A stretch of DNA of 13,447 bases from Porticoccaceae bacterium (lineage in GTDB: Bacteria > Pseudomonadota > Gammaproteobacteria > Pseudomonadales > Porticoccaceae): contig JAPKCN010000030.1 of the NCBI GenBank assembly GCA_028822945.1, positions 1-13,447 of the forward strand, in the 5' to 3' direction. The notes below the pieces were generated by a model, which saw nothing but the letters and a program-made list of their open reading frames with translations, ran no database searches and had not been told where the DNA came from. The position numbers were made by a program, and so were the translations under genes. Shown in pieces: positions 1 through 5,961 of the stretch. The stretch's first letter is position 1. Every line of letters begins with the position of its first letter.

Positions 1-878
1 CTGGCGACTACGTCAATCGTTTTGATTTTGACGGCAAAGCTTATCAGGTCATCCCGATGCTCGAGGGTCTCGATAGGCGCGACCCAGAGGCCCTGTTGGG
101 GCTAAAATTGCTAAGTCCCAGTGGGGACCTTATTCCACTGTCATCTTTGGCCACCTTAGAGCGCATTGCCGCGCCGCGCTTTTTGACACGATTTGAACGC
201 AAGAATTCGTTTCGAGTGTTTGGCGGAGCGATCCCAGGCATCACCAAGGATAGTGCATTAACGGCTCTGGAAGAGTCTGCCGAGACGATCCTCCCAGCCG
301 GGTACAGTATTGATTACGCCGGCGAATCGCGTCAATTGCGCACCGAGGGGAATACTTTGTTAAGCGCTCTCGGTGCCTCTTTACTGGTAGTTTTCTTTGT
401 TTTGGCGGTCCAATTTAATAGCTTCCGAGACCCATTAATTGTTTTGATCGGTTCTGTTCCGCTAGCTTTCTCGGGCGCTCTACTGTTCACGTTTCTCGAT
501 CTCACCAGTATTAACATCTATTCTCAGGTGGGCTTTATTACGCTCGCTGGATTGATCTCCAAAAATGCCATATTGATCGTTGAGTTCACTAACCACTTGC
601 AGGCTGAGGGCTATAGTCGATTGGAGGCAATTAAAGAGGGCGCAGTAACTCGATTACGACCGGTCCTAATGACAACTGGCGCAACAGTTTTTGGCCATTT
701 TCCGCTAGTTTTGGTGAGTGGTGCCGGGGCTGAGGCGCGCAACAGTATCGGTATTGTTCTAGTTGCCGGCATGTTGGTGGGTACGCTTTTTACGCTGTTT
801 GTGTTGCCTAGCGTATATTTATGGTTATCGTCGGATCACCATGCACCTGACTACGACTCTGCAGCACACCAACCCTGA
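1..878 (+). CDS. RND multidrug efflux inner-membrane transporter, C-terminal part (HAE-1/AcrB-like), 5' end outside window
   Basis: This is the last 291 codons of an RND pump of the AcrB/MexB class, which exports drugs or other amphiphiles by proton antiport with a periplasmic adaptor and an outer-membrane channel. The reading frame enters at base 3 and ends with TGA at 876-878. The first ~110 residues are the end of the second periplasmic (porter/docking) half, starting with a GDYVNRF stretch. Five hydrophobic segments follow, about window residues 118-138, 143-166, 169-195, 219-239 and 248-275, which fit TM8-TM12. Family blocks are visible: NIYSQVGFITLAGLISKNAI in TM10, and RLRPVLMTTGATVFG followed by GAGAEARNSIG around TM11. 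The protein ends about 16 residues after TM12 with a short hydrophilic tail. The proton-relay aspartates lie in TM4, outside the window. Family assignment is firm, but substrate and partner genes cannot be judged from here. Confidence 0.93.
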   Translation, partial: GDYVNRFDFDGKAYQVIPMLEGLDRRDPEALLGLKLLSPSGDLIPLSSLATLERIAAPRFLTRFERKNSFRVFGGAIPGITKDSALTALEESAETILPAGYSIDYAGESRQLRTEGNTLLSALGASLLVVFFVLAVQFNSFRDPLIVLIGSVPLAFSGALLFTFLDLTSINIYSQVGFITLAGLISKNAILIVEFTNHLQAEGYSRLEAIKEGAVTRLRPVLMTTGATVFGHFPLVLVSGAGAEARNSIGIVLVAGMLVGTLFTLFVLPSVYLWLSSDHHAPDYDSAAHQP

Positions 879-907
879 ACGATACGTTAGTGTGCTGCGC
901 ATATTTT
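861..907 (+). terminator. Intrinsic terminator of the RND efflux gene
   Basis: An inverted repeat pairs GCAGCACACcAAC (861-873) with GTTaGTGTGCTGC (886-898): 12 of 13 positions match and the loop is 12 nt. ATTTTT follows at 902-907. Stem plus T-run has the form of a rho-independent terminator for + strand transcription. The left arm lies inside the last codons of the pump gene and the stop codon is in the loop. On the minus strand the stem is not followed by a T-run, so it would be a weaker terminator for gltA, whose stop codon is 28 bp away. Confidence 0.72.
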
Positions 908-925
908 TGAAGGTTTGACGGCGGC

Positions 926-2215
926 CTAGGAGCGCTGGTCTATCGGCGGGAATTCACGAATGTTGGCGCCCGTATATAACTGGCGTGGGCGACCGATGCG
1001 GTACGGGTTTGAAATCATTTCATTCCAGTGTGATACCCACCCGACGGTGCGGCCAGTTGCAAATATCACAGTAAACATCTCCACTGGAATACCGAGGGCC
1101 TTGAGTATGATGCCAGAGTAGAAGTCAACATTCGGATAGAGCTTCTTCGTCACAAAATAATCATCTTCTAAGGCGATTTGTTCAAGTTTCTTTGCCAGTC
1201 TAAAGAGGGGATCATTTTCCAGCCCAAGAACGGCAAGTACTTCGTTGCAACTCTCGCGCATTACTGTAGCTCGCGGGTCGTGGTTTTTATAGACGCGGTG
1301 ACCGAACCCCATCAATCGAAACGGATCATCCTTGTCCTTTGCCTTGTTGACGTACTCCAAAATATTTTTTTCGTCGCCAATTTCATTTAGCATGTTGAGC
1401 ACGGCTTCATTGGCGCCACCGTGAGCGGGTCCCCACAGAGCGGCGATTCCAGCGGCCACACAGGCGAAGGGGTTCGCGCCCGATGAGCCCGCGAGCCGGA
1501 CAGTGGATGTCGAGGCATTTTGCTCGTGATCTGCATGCAATAAGAAAATACGATCCATAGCTTTTGTTATAGATGGGTGTGCAACATAATCTTCGCAGGG
1601 CGTAGCGAACATCATGTGTAAAAAGTTTTCCGCATAGGACAGACTATTATCCGGATAAACGTATGGCTGGCCGATAAAATGCTTGTGGCACATGGCTGCC
1701 ATGGTTGGCATTTTAGCAATCAGGCGATGAGCAGAAATTGTCCGATTCTGTGGATCGTTGATGTCGAGTGCGTCGTGGTAGAACGATGACATGGCTCCCA
1801 CTAGGCCACAGAGCATAGCCATTGGGTGCGCATCGTAACGAAAGCCACTGATAAAATGCTCGATCGAACGATTGACCATCGTGTGATAGCGGATAGTTGT
1901 TTCAAACTCGGTTTTTTGTGCAGCGGTTGGCAGGCTTCCCTCGAATAGCAGGTAACATGTCTCGAGATAATCAGATTTCTCTGCCAACACTTCGATCGGG
2001 TAGCCGCGATGCAGCAAGATACCCTTGTCGCCATCGATGTAGGTGATGTCTGATCGGCAAGAGGCGGTTGCGGAAAAACCTGGGTCGAATGTAAACACAT
2101 CATGACTACCCAATTTTCCGATGTCGATGACATCCTGCCCCAAAGTACCTTTGTAAATCGGTAGTTCAATCGGCGGTTTACCCTCTATCGTAAGCGTGGC
2201 GCTGCGTTCAGTCAT
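926..2215 (-). CDS. gltA: Citrate synthase, type II
   Basis: GltA condenses oxaloacetate and acetyl-CoA to citrate in the cytoplasm, the entry step of the TCA cycle. From ATG at 2215 the protein has 429 residues, against 427 in E. coli. The catalytic triad is visible as H265 (GPAHGGANE), H306 (MGFGHRVYK) and D364 (NVDFYSG), with H230 in the LLHADHEQNAST block. The N-terminal ~50-residue extra domain and C207 (ATPCEDY), which aligns with the NADH-site cysteine of E. coli, suggest the hexameric NADH-inhibited form; that is inference. The frame stays open upstream to an ATG at 2332. I chose 2215 because AAGGA lies 7 nt before it and because a strong minus-strand promoter sits inside the extended frame. 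The gene is convergent with the efflux gene and divergent from sdhC. Confidence 0.97.
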   Translation of the reverse strand: MTERSATLTIEGKPPIELPIYKGTLGQDVIDIGKLGSHDVFTFDPGFSATASCRSDITYIDGDKGILLHRGYPIEVLAEKSDYLETCYLLFEGSLPTAAQKTEFETTIRYHTMVNRSIEHFISGFRYDAHPMAMLCGLVGAMSSFYHDALDINDPQNRTISAHRLIAKMPTMAAMCHKHFIGQPYVYPDNSLSYAENFLHMMFATPCEDYVAHPSITKAMDRIFLLHADHEQNASTSTVRLAGSSGANPFACVAAGIAALWGPAHGGANEAVLNMLNEIGDEKNILEYVNKAKDKDDPFRLMGFGHRVYKNHDPRATVMRESCNEVLAVLGLENDPLFRLAKKLEQIALEDDYFVTKKLYPNVDFYSGIILKALGIPVEMFTVIFATGRTVGWVSHWNEMISNPYRIGRPRQLYTGANIREFPPIDQRS

Positions 2216-2222
2216 AATCAAA

Positions 2223-2227
2223 TCCTT
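2223..2227 (-). promoter_or_regulatory. Ribosome binding site of gltA
   Basis: On the minus strand AAGGA stands 7 nt before the ATG at 2215. It decides the start against the longer open frame that begins at 2332. A small hairpin (TTGGG paired with CCCAA, 2235-2253) lies just upstream in the short leader. Confidence 0.75.
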
Positions 2228-2267
2228 AGCGTAATTGGGCAGTGAATACCCAAAAATTGAACCAGTC

Positions 2268-2295
2268 ACTATAGAAGATCGGTCCGTATTGTCAA
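2268..2295 (-). promoter_or_regulatory. Sigma70-type promoter of gltA
   Basis: Read on the minus strand, a perfect -35 TTGACA (2295-2290) is followed after 16 nt by TATAGT (2273-2268). This predicts a transcript start near 2260 and a leader of about 45 nt before the ATG at 2215. The element is assigned by sequence match only. It is the best minus-strand promoter I see in the gltA-sdhC gap. Confidence 0.7.
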
Positions 2296-2430
2296 CTGAA
2301 AAGCTTCGTTTGGGAGTCCCTGCAAGGGTCATTATGAGCTGTCTGTGGTTAAATATAACGGCTATTCACTATTTTATACAGAGTTTAAGGCTGGCTTTAT
2401 TAGCGTTGCGCAGGCTCCAAAAAGTGATAG

Positions 2431-2450
2431 GCATTTGTGGGTATTTGTGG
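2431..2450 (+). repeat. Tandem 10-bp repeat upstream of the sdh promoter
   Basis: GCATTTGTGG (2431-2440) is followed directly by GTATTTGTGG (2441-2450); nine of ten positions are identical. The period is close to one helical turn. The pair is centred about 80 bp before the predicted sdh transcript start, a usual place for activator half-sites. No regulator can be named. Confidence 0.5.
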
Positions 2451-2484
2451 CGTCATTCGACAGTTCATGTATAGTTCCGCACAA

Positions 2485-2513
2485 TTGAAATGTGTCAGAG
2501 GGGGCTCTATACT
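2485..2513 (+). promoter_or_regulatory. Sigma70-type promoter of the sdh-suc operon
   Basis: A -35 box TTGAAA (2485-2490) and a -10 box TATACT (2508-2513) are separated by 17 nt, the optimal spacing. The predicted transcript start is near 2520, giving a leader of about 90 nt before sdhC. This is the best + strand promoter in the gap. With no clear terminator downstream it could serve all genes from sdhC to sucD. Confidence 0.7.
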
Positions 2514-2522
2514 GTCAGCCCC
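2501..2522. promoter_or_regulatory. Dyad over the sdh -10 box, possible operator
   Basis: GGGGCT (2501-2506) and AGCCCC (2517-2522) form a perfect 6-bp inverted repeat with a 10-bp centre. The centre contains the -10 box TATACT, and the right arm reaches the predicted start point. A dimeric regulator bound here would occlude RNA polymerase. The symmetry is seen; the operator function is inferred. Confidence 0.4.
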
Positions 2523-2581
2523 GAAGCTCACCGTTATTCACACCGCGTTTACCGTGATGTGAGATATTTTCTCGCTCAAAT

Positions 2582-2597
2582 GCAACGCTTCGGTTGC
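2582..2597 (+). promoter_or_regulatory. Hairpin in the sdhC leader
   Basis: GCAAC (2582-2586) pairs with GTTGC (2593-2597) around the 6-nt loop GCTTCG. It ends 13 nt before the ATG at 2611, next to the only Shine-Dalgarno-like sequence (AAAGG, 2606-2610). In the mRNA it may affect ribosome access to sdhC. There is no T-run after it, so it is not a terminator. Confidence 0.4.
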
Positions 2598-2610
2598 CTC
2601 GTGTCAAAGG

Positions 2611-3000
2611 ATGCCTCAGTTGGAAAAGAAAAGACCTATGAATTTGGACCTCGGTACTATTAGACTGCCGATCACCTCGTATGTATCAATACTCCACCGG
2701 GTCTCCGGCGTGGCAATGTTTTTTGCTGTGGCAGTCTTCTTATGGATGTTGGATACCAGTCTGGCATCCGAGCAGGGTTTTGCCGTCATCAATAATTTGT
2801 TTGAAAATATTTTTGCGCAGTTGATCGTTTGGGGGTGTCTCTCGGCCTTGGCTTACCATATGGTGATGGGAATTCGTCATCTAATTATGGATAGCGGTTT
2901 TGGTGAGACTTTCGAGAGCGGGCGCTTAACCGCCACGATCGCAGCAGTGGTCGCGGCAACACTTATAGCATTGATCGCGGGATGGGTCTTTATATGGTAA
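2611..3000 (+). CDS. sdhC: Succinate dehydrogenase cytochrome b556 subunit
   Basis: SdhC is one of two membrane anchors of succinate dehydrogenase (complex II). It helps to bind haem b and the ubiquinone that receives electrons from succinate. From ATG at 2611 it has 129 residues, as in E. coli. The RPxNLDLxTIRLPI N-terminus is followed by SILHRVSG, with S26 and R30 at the E. coli quinone-site positions. H83 in AYHMVMGIRHLIMD is the predicted haem ligand. Three transmembrane helices fit residues ~28-48, ~66-90 and ~107-128. The start is uncertain. AAAGG abuts the ATG at 2611, too close to act on it, but is 9 nt from an in-frame TTG at 2620, which would give an N-terminus beginning MEKKRPMNLDL. 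This is the first gene of the operon and overlaps sdhD by 7 bp. Confidence 0.95.
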   Translation: MPQLEKKRPMNLDLGTIRLPITSYVSILHRVSGVAMFFAVAVFLWMLDTSLASEQGFAVINNLFENIFAQLIVWGCLSALAYHMVMGIRHLIMDSGFGETFESGRLTATIAAVVAATLIALIAGWVFIW

Positions 3001-3362
3001 CTTCAATTACGAGCCTCGGCCGAAGTGGATTGTCGGATTGGCTGCTGCAAAGAGTGTCGGCTTGTGTAATGACGCTCTACGTATTCTTTATTCTTGGCTA
3101 TTTAACCCTTAACCCCAACTTACAGTTTGCCCAATGGCAAGCGCTCAACAGTTCTCTGCCGATGCGAATGTTTAGTTTGATGGCAATTCTTTCGCTGGCG
3201 GCACATTCGTGGATCGGCATGTGGTGCGTTTTTACCGATTACGTGACGGTTCGGTTGATTGGCCCAAAGGCGACCCTTGTGCGTATATTTTTTCAGTTGG
3301 GGATGATTGCAGTTACGCTGCTTTACACTATTTGGGCTATTGATATTCTGTGGGGAATCTAG
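2994..3362 (+). CDS. sdhD: Succinate dehydrogenase hydrophobic membrane anchor subunit
   Basis: SdhD is the second membrane anchor of complex II, pairing with SdhC to hold haem b and the quinone site. From ATG at 2994 it has 122 residues. The N-terminus MVTSITSLGRSG matches the family's MVSNASALGRNG-type start, so I prefer it to the in-frame ATG at 2982. H71 in AAHSWIGMW is the predicted haem ligand. D82 and Y83 in FTDYV match the E. coli quinone-site pair. Three hydrophobic helices lie at ~19-40, ~57-79 and ~95-120. The ATG overlaps the sdhC stop (ATGGTAA), which suggests translational coupling to keep the two anchors equal. sdhA follows after 4 bp. Confidence 0.95.
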   Translation: MVTSITSLGRSGLSDWLLQRVSACVMTLYVFFILGYLTLNPNLQFAQWQALNSSLPMRMFSLMAILSLAAHSWIGMWCVFTDYVTVRLIGPKATLVRIFFQLGMIAVTLLYTIWAIDILWGI

Positions 3363-3366
3363 CGGT

Positions 3367-5139
3367 ATGACAACAATGAAGACAATGAGTTTTGATGCTG
3401 TGATCGTCGGTGGCGGCGGGTCCGGAATGCGCGCGGCACTGCAATTAGCGCAGTCTGGATACAAGACCGCAGTGATTACCAAGGTATTTCCTACACGCTC
3501 ACACACGGTCTCTGCGCAAGGCGGAATCACCTGCGCTATAGCCAGTGATGACCCCGATGATCAGTGGCAGTGGCATATGTATGACACTATAAAGGGCTCC
3601 GATTTTATTGGTGATCAAGAAGCGATTGAGTACATGTGCTCCACCGGGCCGGAGGCAGTATTTGAGCTGGAACACATGGGCTTGCCGTTCTCGCGAACTG
3701 AGTCTGGACGAATCTATCAGCGGCCGTTTGGTGGTCAGTCAAAAGATTATGGCAAGGGAGGTCAGGCGGCGCGAACCTGCGCGGCTGCGGACCGCACGGG
3801 GCATGCGCTGCTGCACACTCTATACCAGGGGAACCTCAAAAATAACACAGTATTTTTAAATGAATGGTTTGCTGTCGATCTGGTTAAGAATGCCGACGGC
3901 GCAGTGGTAGGCGTAATCGCAATCGACATTGAGTCCGGTGAAAATGTTTTCGTGAAGTCCAAGGCAACGGTCTTCGCAACCGGCGGTGCGGGGCGTATCT
4001 ATGCCTCGACGACTAATGCACATATCTGTACCGGCGACGGTATAGGTATGTCGTTACGCGCCGGTTTCCCGGTGCAAGACATTGAAATGTGGCAGTTTCA
4101 CCCTACCGGTATCGCCGGCGCTGGCACTCTCGTAACCGAAGGTTGTCGAGGCGAAGGCGGTTACTTAATTAACAAAGATGGTGAGCGCTTCATGGAGCGC
4201 TATGCTCCGAATGCTAAAGATTTGGCGGGGCGTGACGTAGTCGCTCGCTCCATGGTACTGGAGATTCTCGAGGGGCGAGGCTGCGGCGAAGACGGAGACC
4301 ATGTATTCCTTAAACTCGATCACTTGGGCGAGGAGACTTTGAACGCAAAACTGCCCGGGGTTCTGGAGTTGTCGAGAACTTTTGCGCACGCCGACCCGGT
4401 GGTAGAGCCGATACCAGTAGTTCCTACCTGCCATTATATGATGGGTGGCATACCTACCAATGTTAACGGTCAGGCCTTGACCGTGGATAAAGAAGGCAAC
4501 GACAAAGTAATCGAAGGTTTCTATGCGTGTGGAGAGGCAGCTTGTGTATCGGTTCACGGCGCCAATCGCCTCGGCGGCAATTCGCTTTTAGATCTGGTAG
4601 TTTTTGGGCGGGCTTCAGGGATGTTTATCGAGAAGTCCCTGCGCGAGGGGATTAACTTAAAAGATCCGCGTCCCGAGGATCTGGAGCGGGCGATGTCCGG
4701 GTTGGAGAAGTTGAATGGCGCAACTGGCGGGGAGCAAGCGTCGATATTGCGCACTGAGTTGCAGACTATTATGCAAAATTTCTTTGGTGTTTTTCGGCGT
4801 GGCGATTATATGCAGGACGGCATTAACAAGCTTGCAGAGCTTAAGACGCGTATTGACAAAGTGGCGCTCGACGATAAGAGCTTAGCATTTAACACCGCGC
4901 GCATCGAAGCCTTAGAGCTGCGTAACCTATTTGCTGTTGCTGAAGCTACCGCTGTAGCCGCGGAGGCGCGCACGGAGAGCAGAGGCGCGCATGCGCGGGA
5001 AGATTTTCAAGAGCGAGACGATGTGAACTGGCTGTGCCACTCGATATTCTATCCACATGATAAAAGCGTCGGAAAGCGGGATGTCAATTTTACTTTAAAA
5101 ACACGCGAGCCATTTGCGCCGGCAATTCGCACTTACTAA
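3367..5139 (+). CDS. sdhA: Succinate dehydrogenase flavoprotein subunit
   Basis: SdhA oxidises succinate to fumarate on a covalently bound FAD, at the cytoplasmic face of complex II. From ATG at 3367 it has 590 residues (588 in E. coli), with GGGGA 10 nt upstream. The frame is open upstream to 3307, but that would overlap sdhD by 56 bp and add a tail foreign to the family. The Rossmann motif VGGGGSG is at residues 14-20. H46 in TRSHTVSAQGG is the FAD-linking histidine. Active-site residues are present: H245 (FHPTG), R289 (LAGRDVVAR, the proton shuttle), H356 (TCHYMMGG) and R401 (HGANRLGGNS). The C-terminus RTESRGAH...IRTY is typical. Nothing in it departs from the family. Confidence 0.98.
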   Translation: MTTMKTMSFDAVIVGGGGSGMRAALQLAQSGYKTAVITKVFPTRSHTVSAQGGITCAIASDDPDDQWQWHMYDTIKGSDFIGDQEAIEYMCSTGPEAVFELEHMGLPFSRTESGRIYQRPFGGQSKDYGKGGQAARTCAAADRTGHALLHTLYQGNLKNNTVFLNEWFAVDLVKNADGAVVGVIAIDIESGENVFVKSKATVFATGGAGRIYASTTNAHICTGDGIGMSLRAGFPVQDIEMWQFHPTGIAGAGTLVTEGCRGEGGYLINKDGERFMERYAPNAKDLAGRDVVARSMVLEILEGRGCGEDGDHVFLKLDHLGEETLNAKLPGVLELSRTFAHADPVVEPIPVVPTCHYMMGGIPTNVNGQALTVDKEGNDKVIEGFYACGEAACVSVHGANRLGGNSLLDLVVFGRASGMFIEKSLREGINLKDPRPEDLERAMSGLEKLNGATGGEQASILRTELQTIMQNFFGVFRRGDYMQDGINKLAELKTRIDKVALDDKSLAFNTARIEALELRNLFAVAEATAVAAEARTESRGAHAREDFQERDDVNWLCHSIFYPHDKSVGKRDVNFTLKTREPFAPAIRTY

Positions 5140-5176
5140 TCACTTATAATTTTGAACTATAAAGGTACATCACACT

Positions 5177-5881
5177 ATGTTAACCGTTAGCATTTATCGT
5201 TATAACCCAGAGGTGGATGAAGAACCCTACATGCAGGATTTTGAGGTCGACACCCATGGCAAGGATGTGATGGTATTGGATGTGCTTGAAAAGCTTAAGA
5301 TTGAGGATCCGACACTGGTTTATCGGCGCTCCTGTAGAGAGGGAGTCTGTGGGTCTGACGGCATGAATATTTCTGGTAAAAATGGTCTTGCCTGCATCAC
5401 TCCGCTGTCAAAAGCGGTGAAGAAGAATAAGCTGATTATTCGTCCGCTACCGGGCCTGCCGGTGATACGTGATCTGGTGATAGACATGAGCCAATTCTAT
5501 GCGCAGTATGAGAAGATCCAGCCGTATATGATAAATAATACTGCCGCGCCAGCCATAGAGCGGTTGCAGTCACAGGAAGAGCGTGCCAAGTTAGATGGCC
5601 TTTACGAATGCATATTGTGTGCCTGTTGTTCGACTGCTTGCCCATCATTTTGGTGGAATCCAGATAAATTCATTGGTCCCTCCGGCTTACTGCAAGCTTA
5701 TCGGTTTTTAGCCGATAGCCGAGACACGGCGACCGAAGAAAGATTAGCTAAACTCGATGATCCCTTCAGTGTTTTTCGCTGCCATGGTATTATGAATTGC
5801 GTACAGGTTTGTCCGAAGGGGCTCAACCCGACGCGTGCCATCGGGCACATCCGCAATATGTTGATTAGAAGCGCAACATAG
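5177..5881 (+). CDS. sdhB: Succinate dehydrogenase iron-sulfur subunit
   Basis: SdhB carries electrons from the SdhA flavin to quinone through three iron-sulfur clusters. It has 234 residues (238 in E. coli). The N-terminal ferredoxin-like domain has C53, C58, D61 and C73 (CREGVCGSDG...GLAC) for [2Fe-2S]. As in E. coli, the third ligand is aspartate. The C-terminal domain has C145, C148 and C151 with C212 for [4Fe-4S], and C155, C202 and C208 for [3Fe-4S] (CILCACCSTACP and CHGIMNCVQVCPKG). The ATG at 5177 follows AAAGG with an 11-nt spacer, slightly long. The gap from sdhA is 37 bp and that to sucA is 80 bp. Confidence 0.98.
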   Translation: MLTVSIYRYNPEVDEEPYMQDFEVDTHGKDVMVLDVLEKLKIEDPTLVYRRSCREGVCGSDGMNISGKNGLACITPLSKAVKKNKLIIRPLPGLPVIRDLVIDMSQFYAQYEKIQPYMINNTAAPAIERLQSQEERAKLDGLYECILCACCSTACPSFWWNPDKFIGPSGLLQAYRFLADSRDTATEERLAKLDDPFSVFRCHGIMNCVQVCPKGLNPTRAIGHIRNMLIRSAT

Positions 5882-5961
5882 GGTTTAATTTGTCAGCCAA
5901 TTAATTTTAGGTTGCAAAGATCGGACACATTCATAGCGCATTTCCACAGGGACAGCGAGCC

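Larger units (their letters stand above)
2216..2610. other. Divergent gltA/sdhC control region, non-coding
   Basis: These 395 bp separate two divergent TCA-cycle genes. I see no credible gene here. Open frames exist on both strands, but they lack family features or are upstream extensions of gltA. The region contains the gltA promoter and leader (2216-2295), an AT-rich middle (about 2345-2405), a tandem 10-bp repeat (2431-2450), the sdh promoter (2485-2513) with an overlapping dyad (2501-2522), and a leader of about 90 nt with a hairpin beside the sdhC start (2582-2597). Confidence 0.8.

Noticed and set aside
1178..1390. Open frame on + antisense to gltA
   Set aside because: It lies inside a firmly assigned gene on the other strand, has no recognisable domain, and is explained by chance openness opposite a coding frame. 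The same holds for the other antisense frames opposite sdhA, sucA, sucB, lpd and sucC.
2235..2474. A 79-codon open frame on + within the gltA-sdhC gap
   Set aside because: It crosses the gltA promoter, has no ribosome site or family features, and its protein looks like translated promoter DNA. I treat the region as non-coding.
2538..2562. TCACA and TGTGA half-sites in the sdh leader, resembling a CRP site
   Set aside because: The halves are in the wrong order and 15 bp apart, against the TGTGA-6-TCACA consensus, and they lie downstream of the predicted transcript start.
5145..5150. A perfect TATAAT in the sdhA-sdhB gap
   Set aside because: No usable -35 box lies 15-19 nt upstream and there is no TG extension. 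It is probably chance in an AT-rich spacer.
5337..5362. Apparent missing cysteine in the [2Fe-2S] site of SdhB (aspartate at residue 61)
   Set aside because: E. coli SdhB also has aspartate at this ligand position, so it is normal for the family and not a defect.
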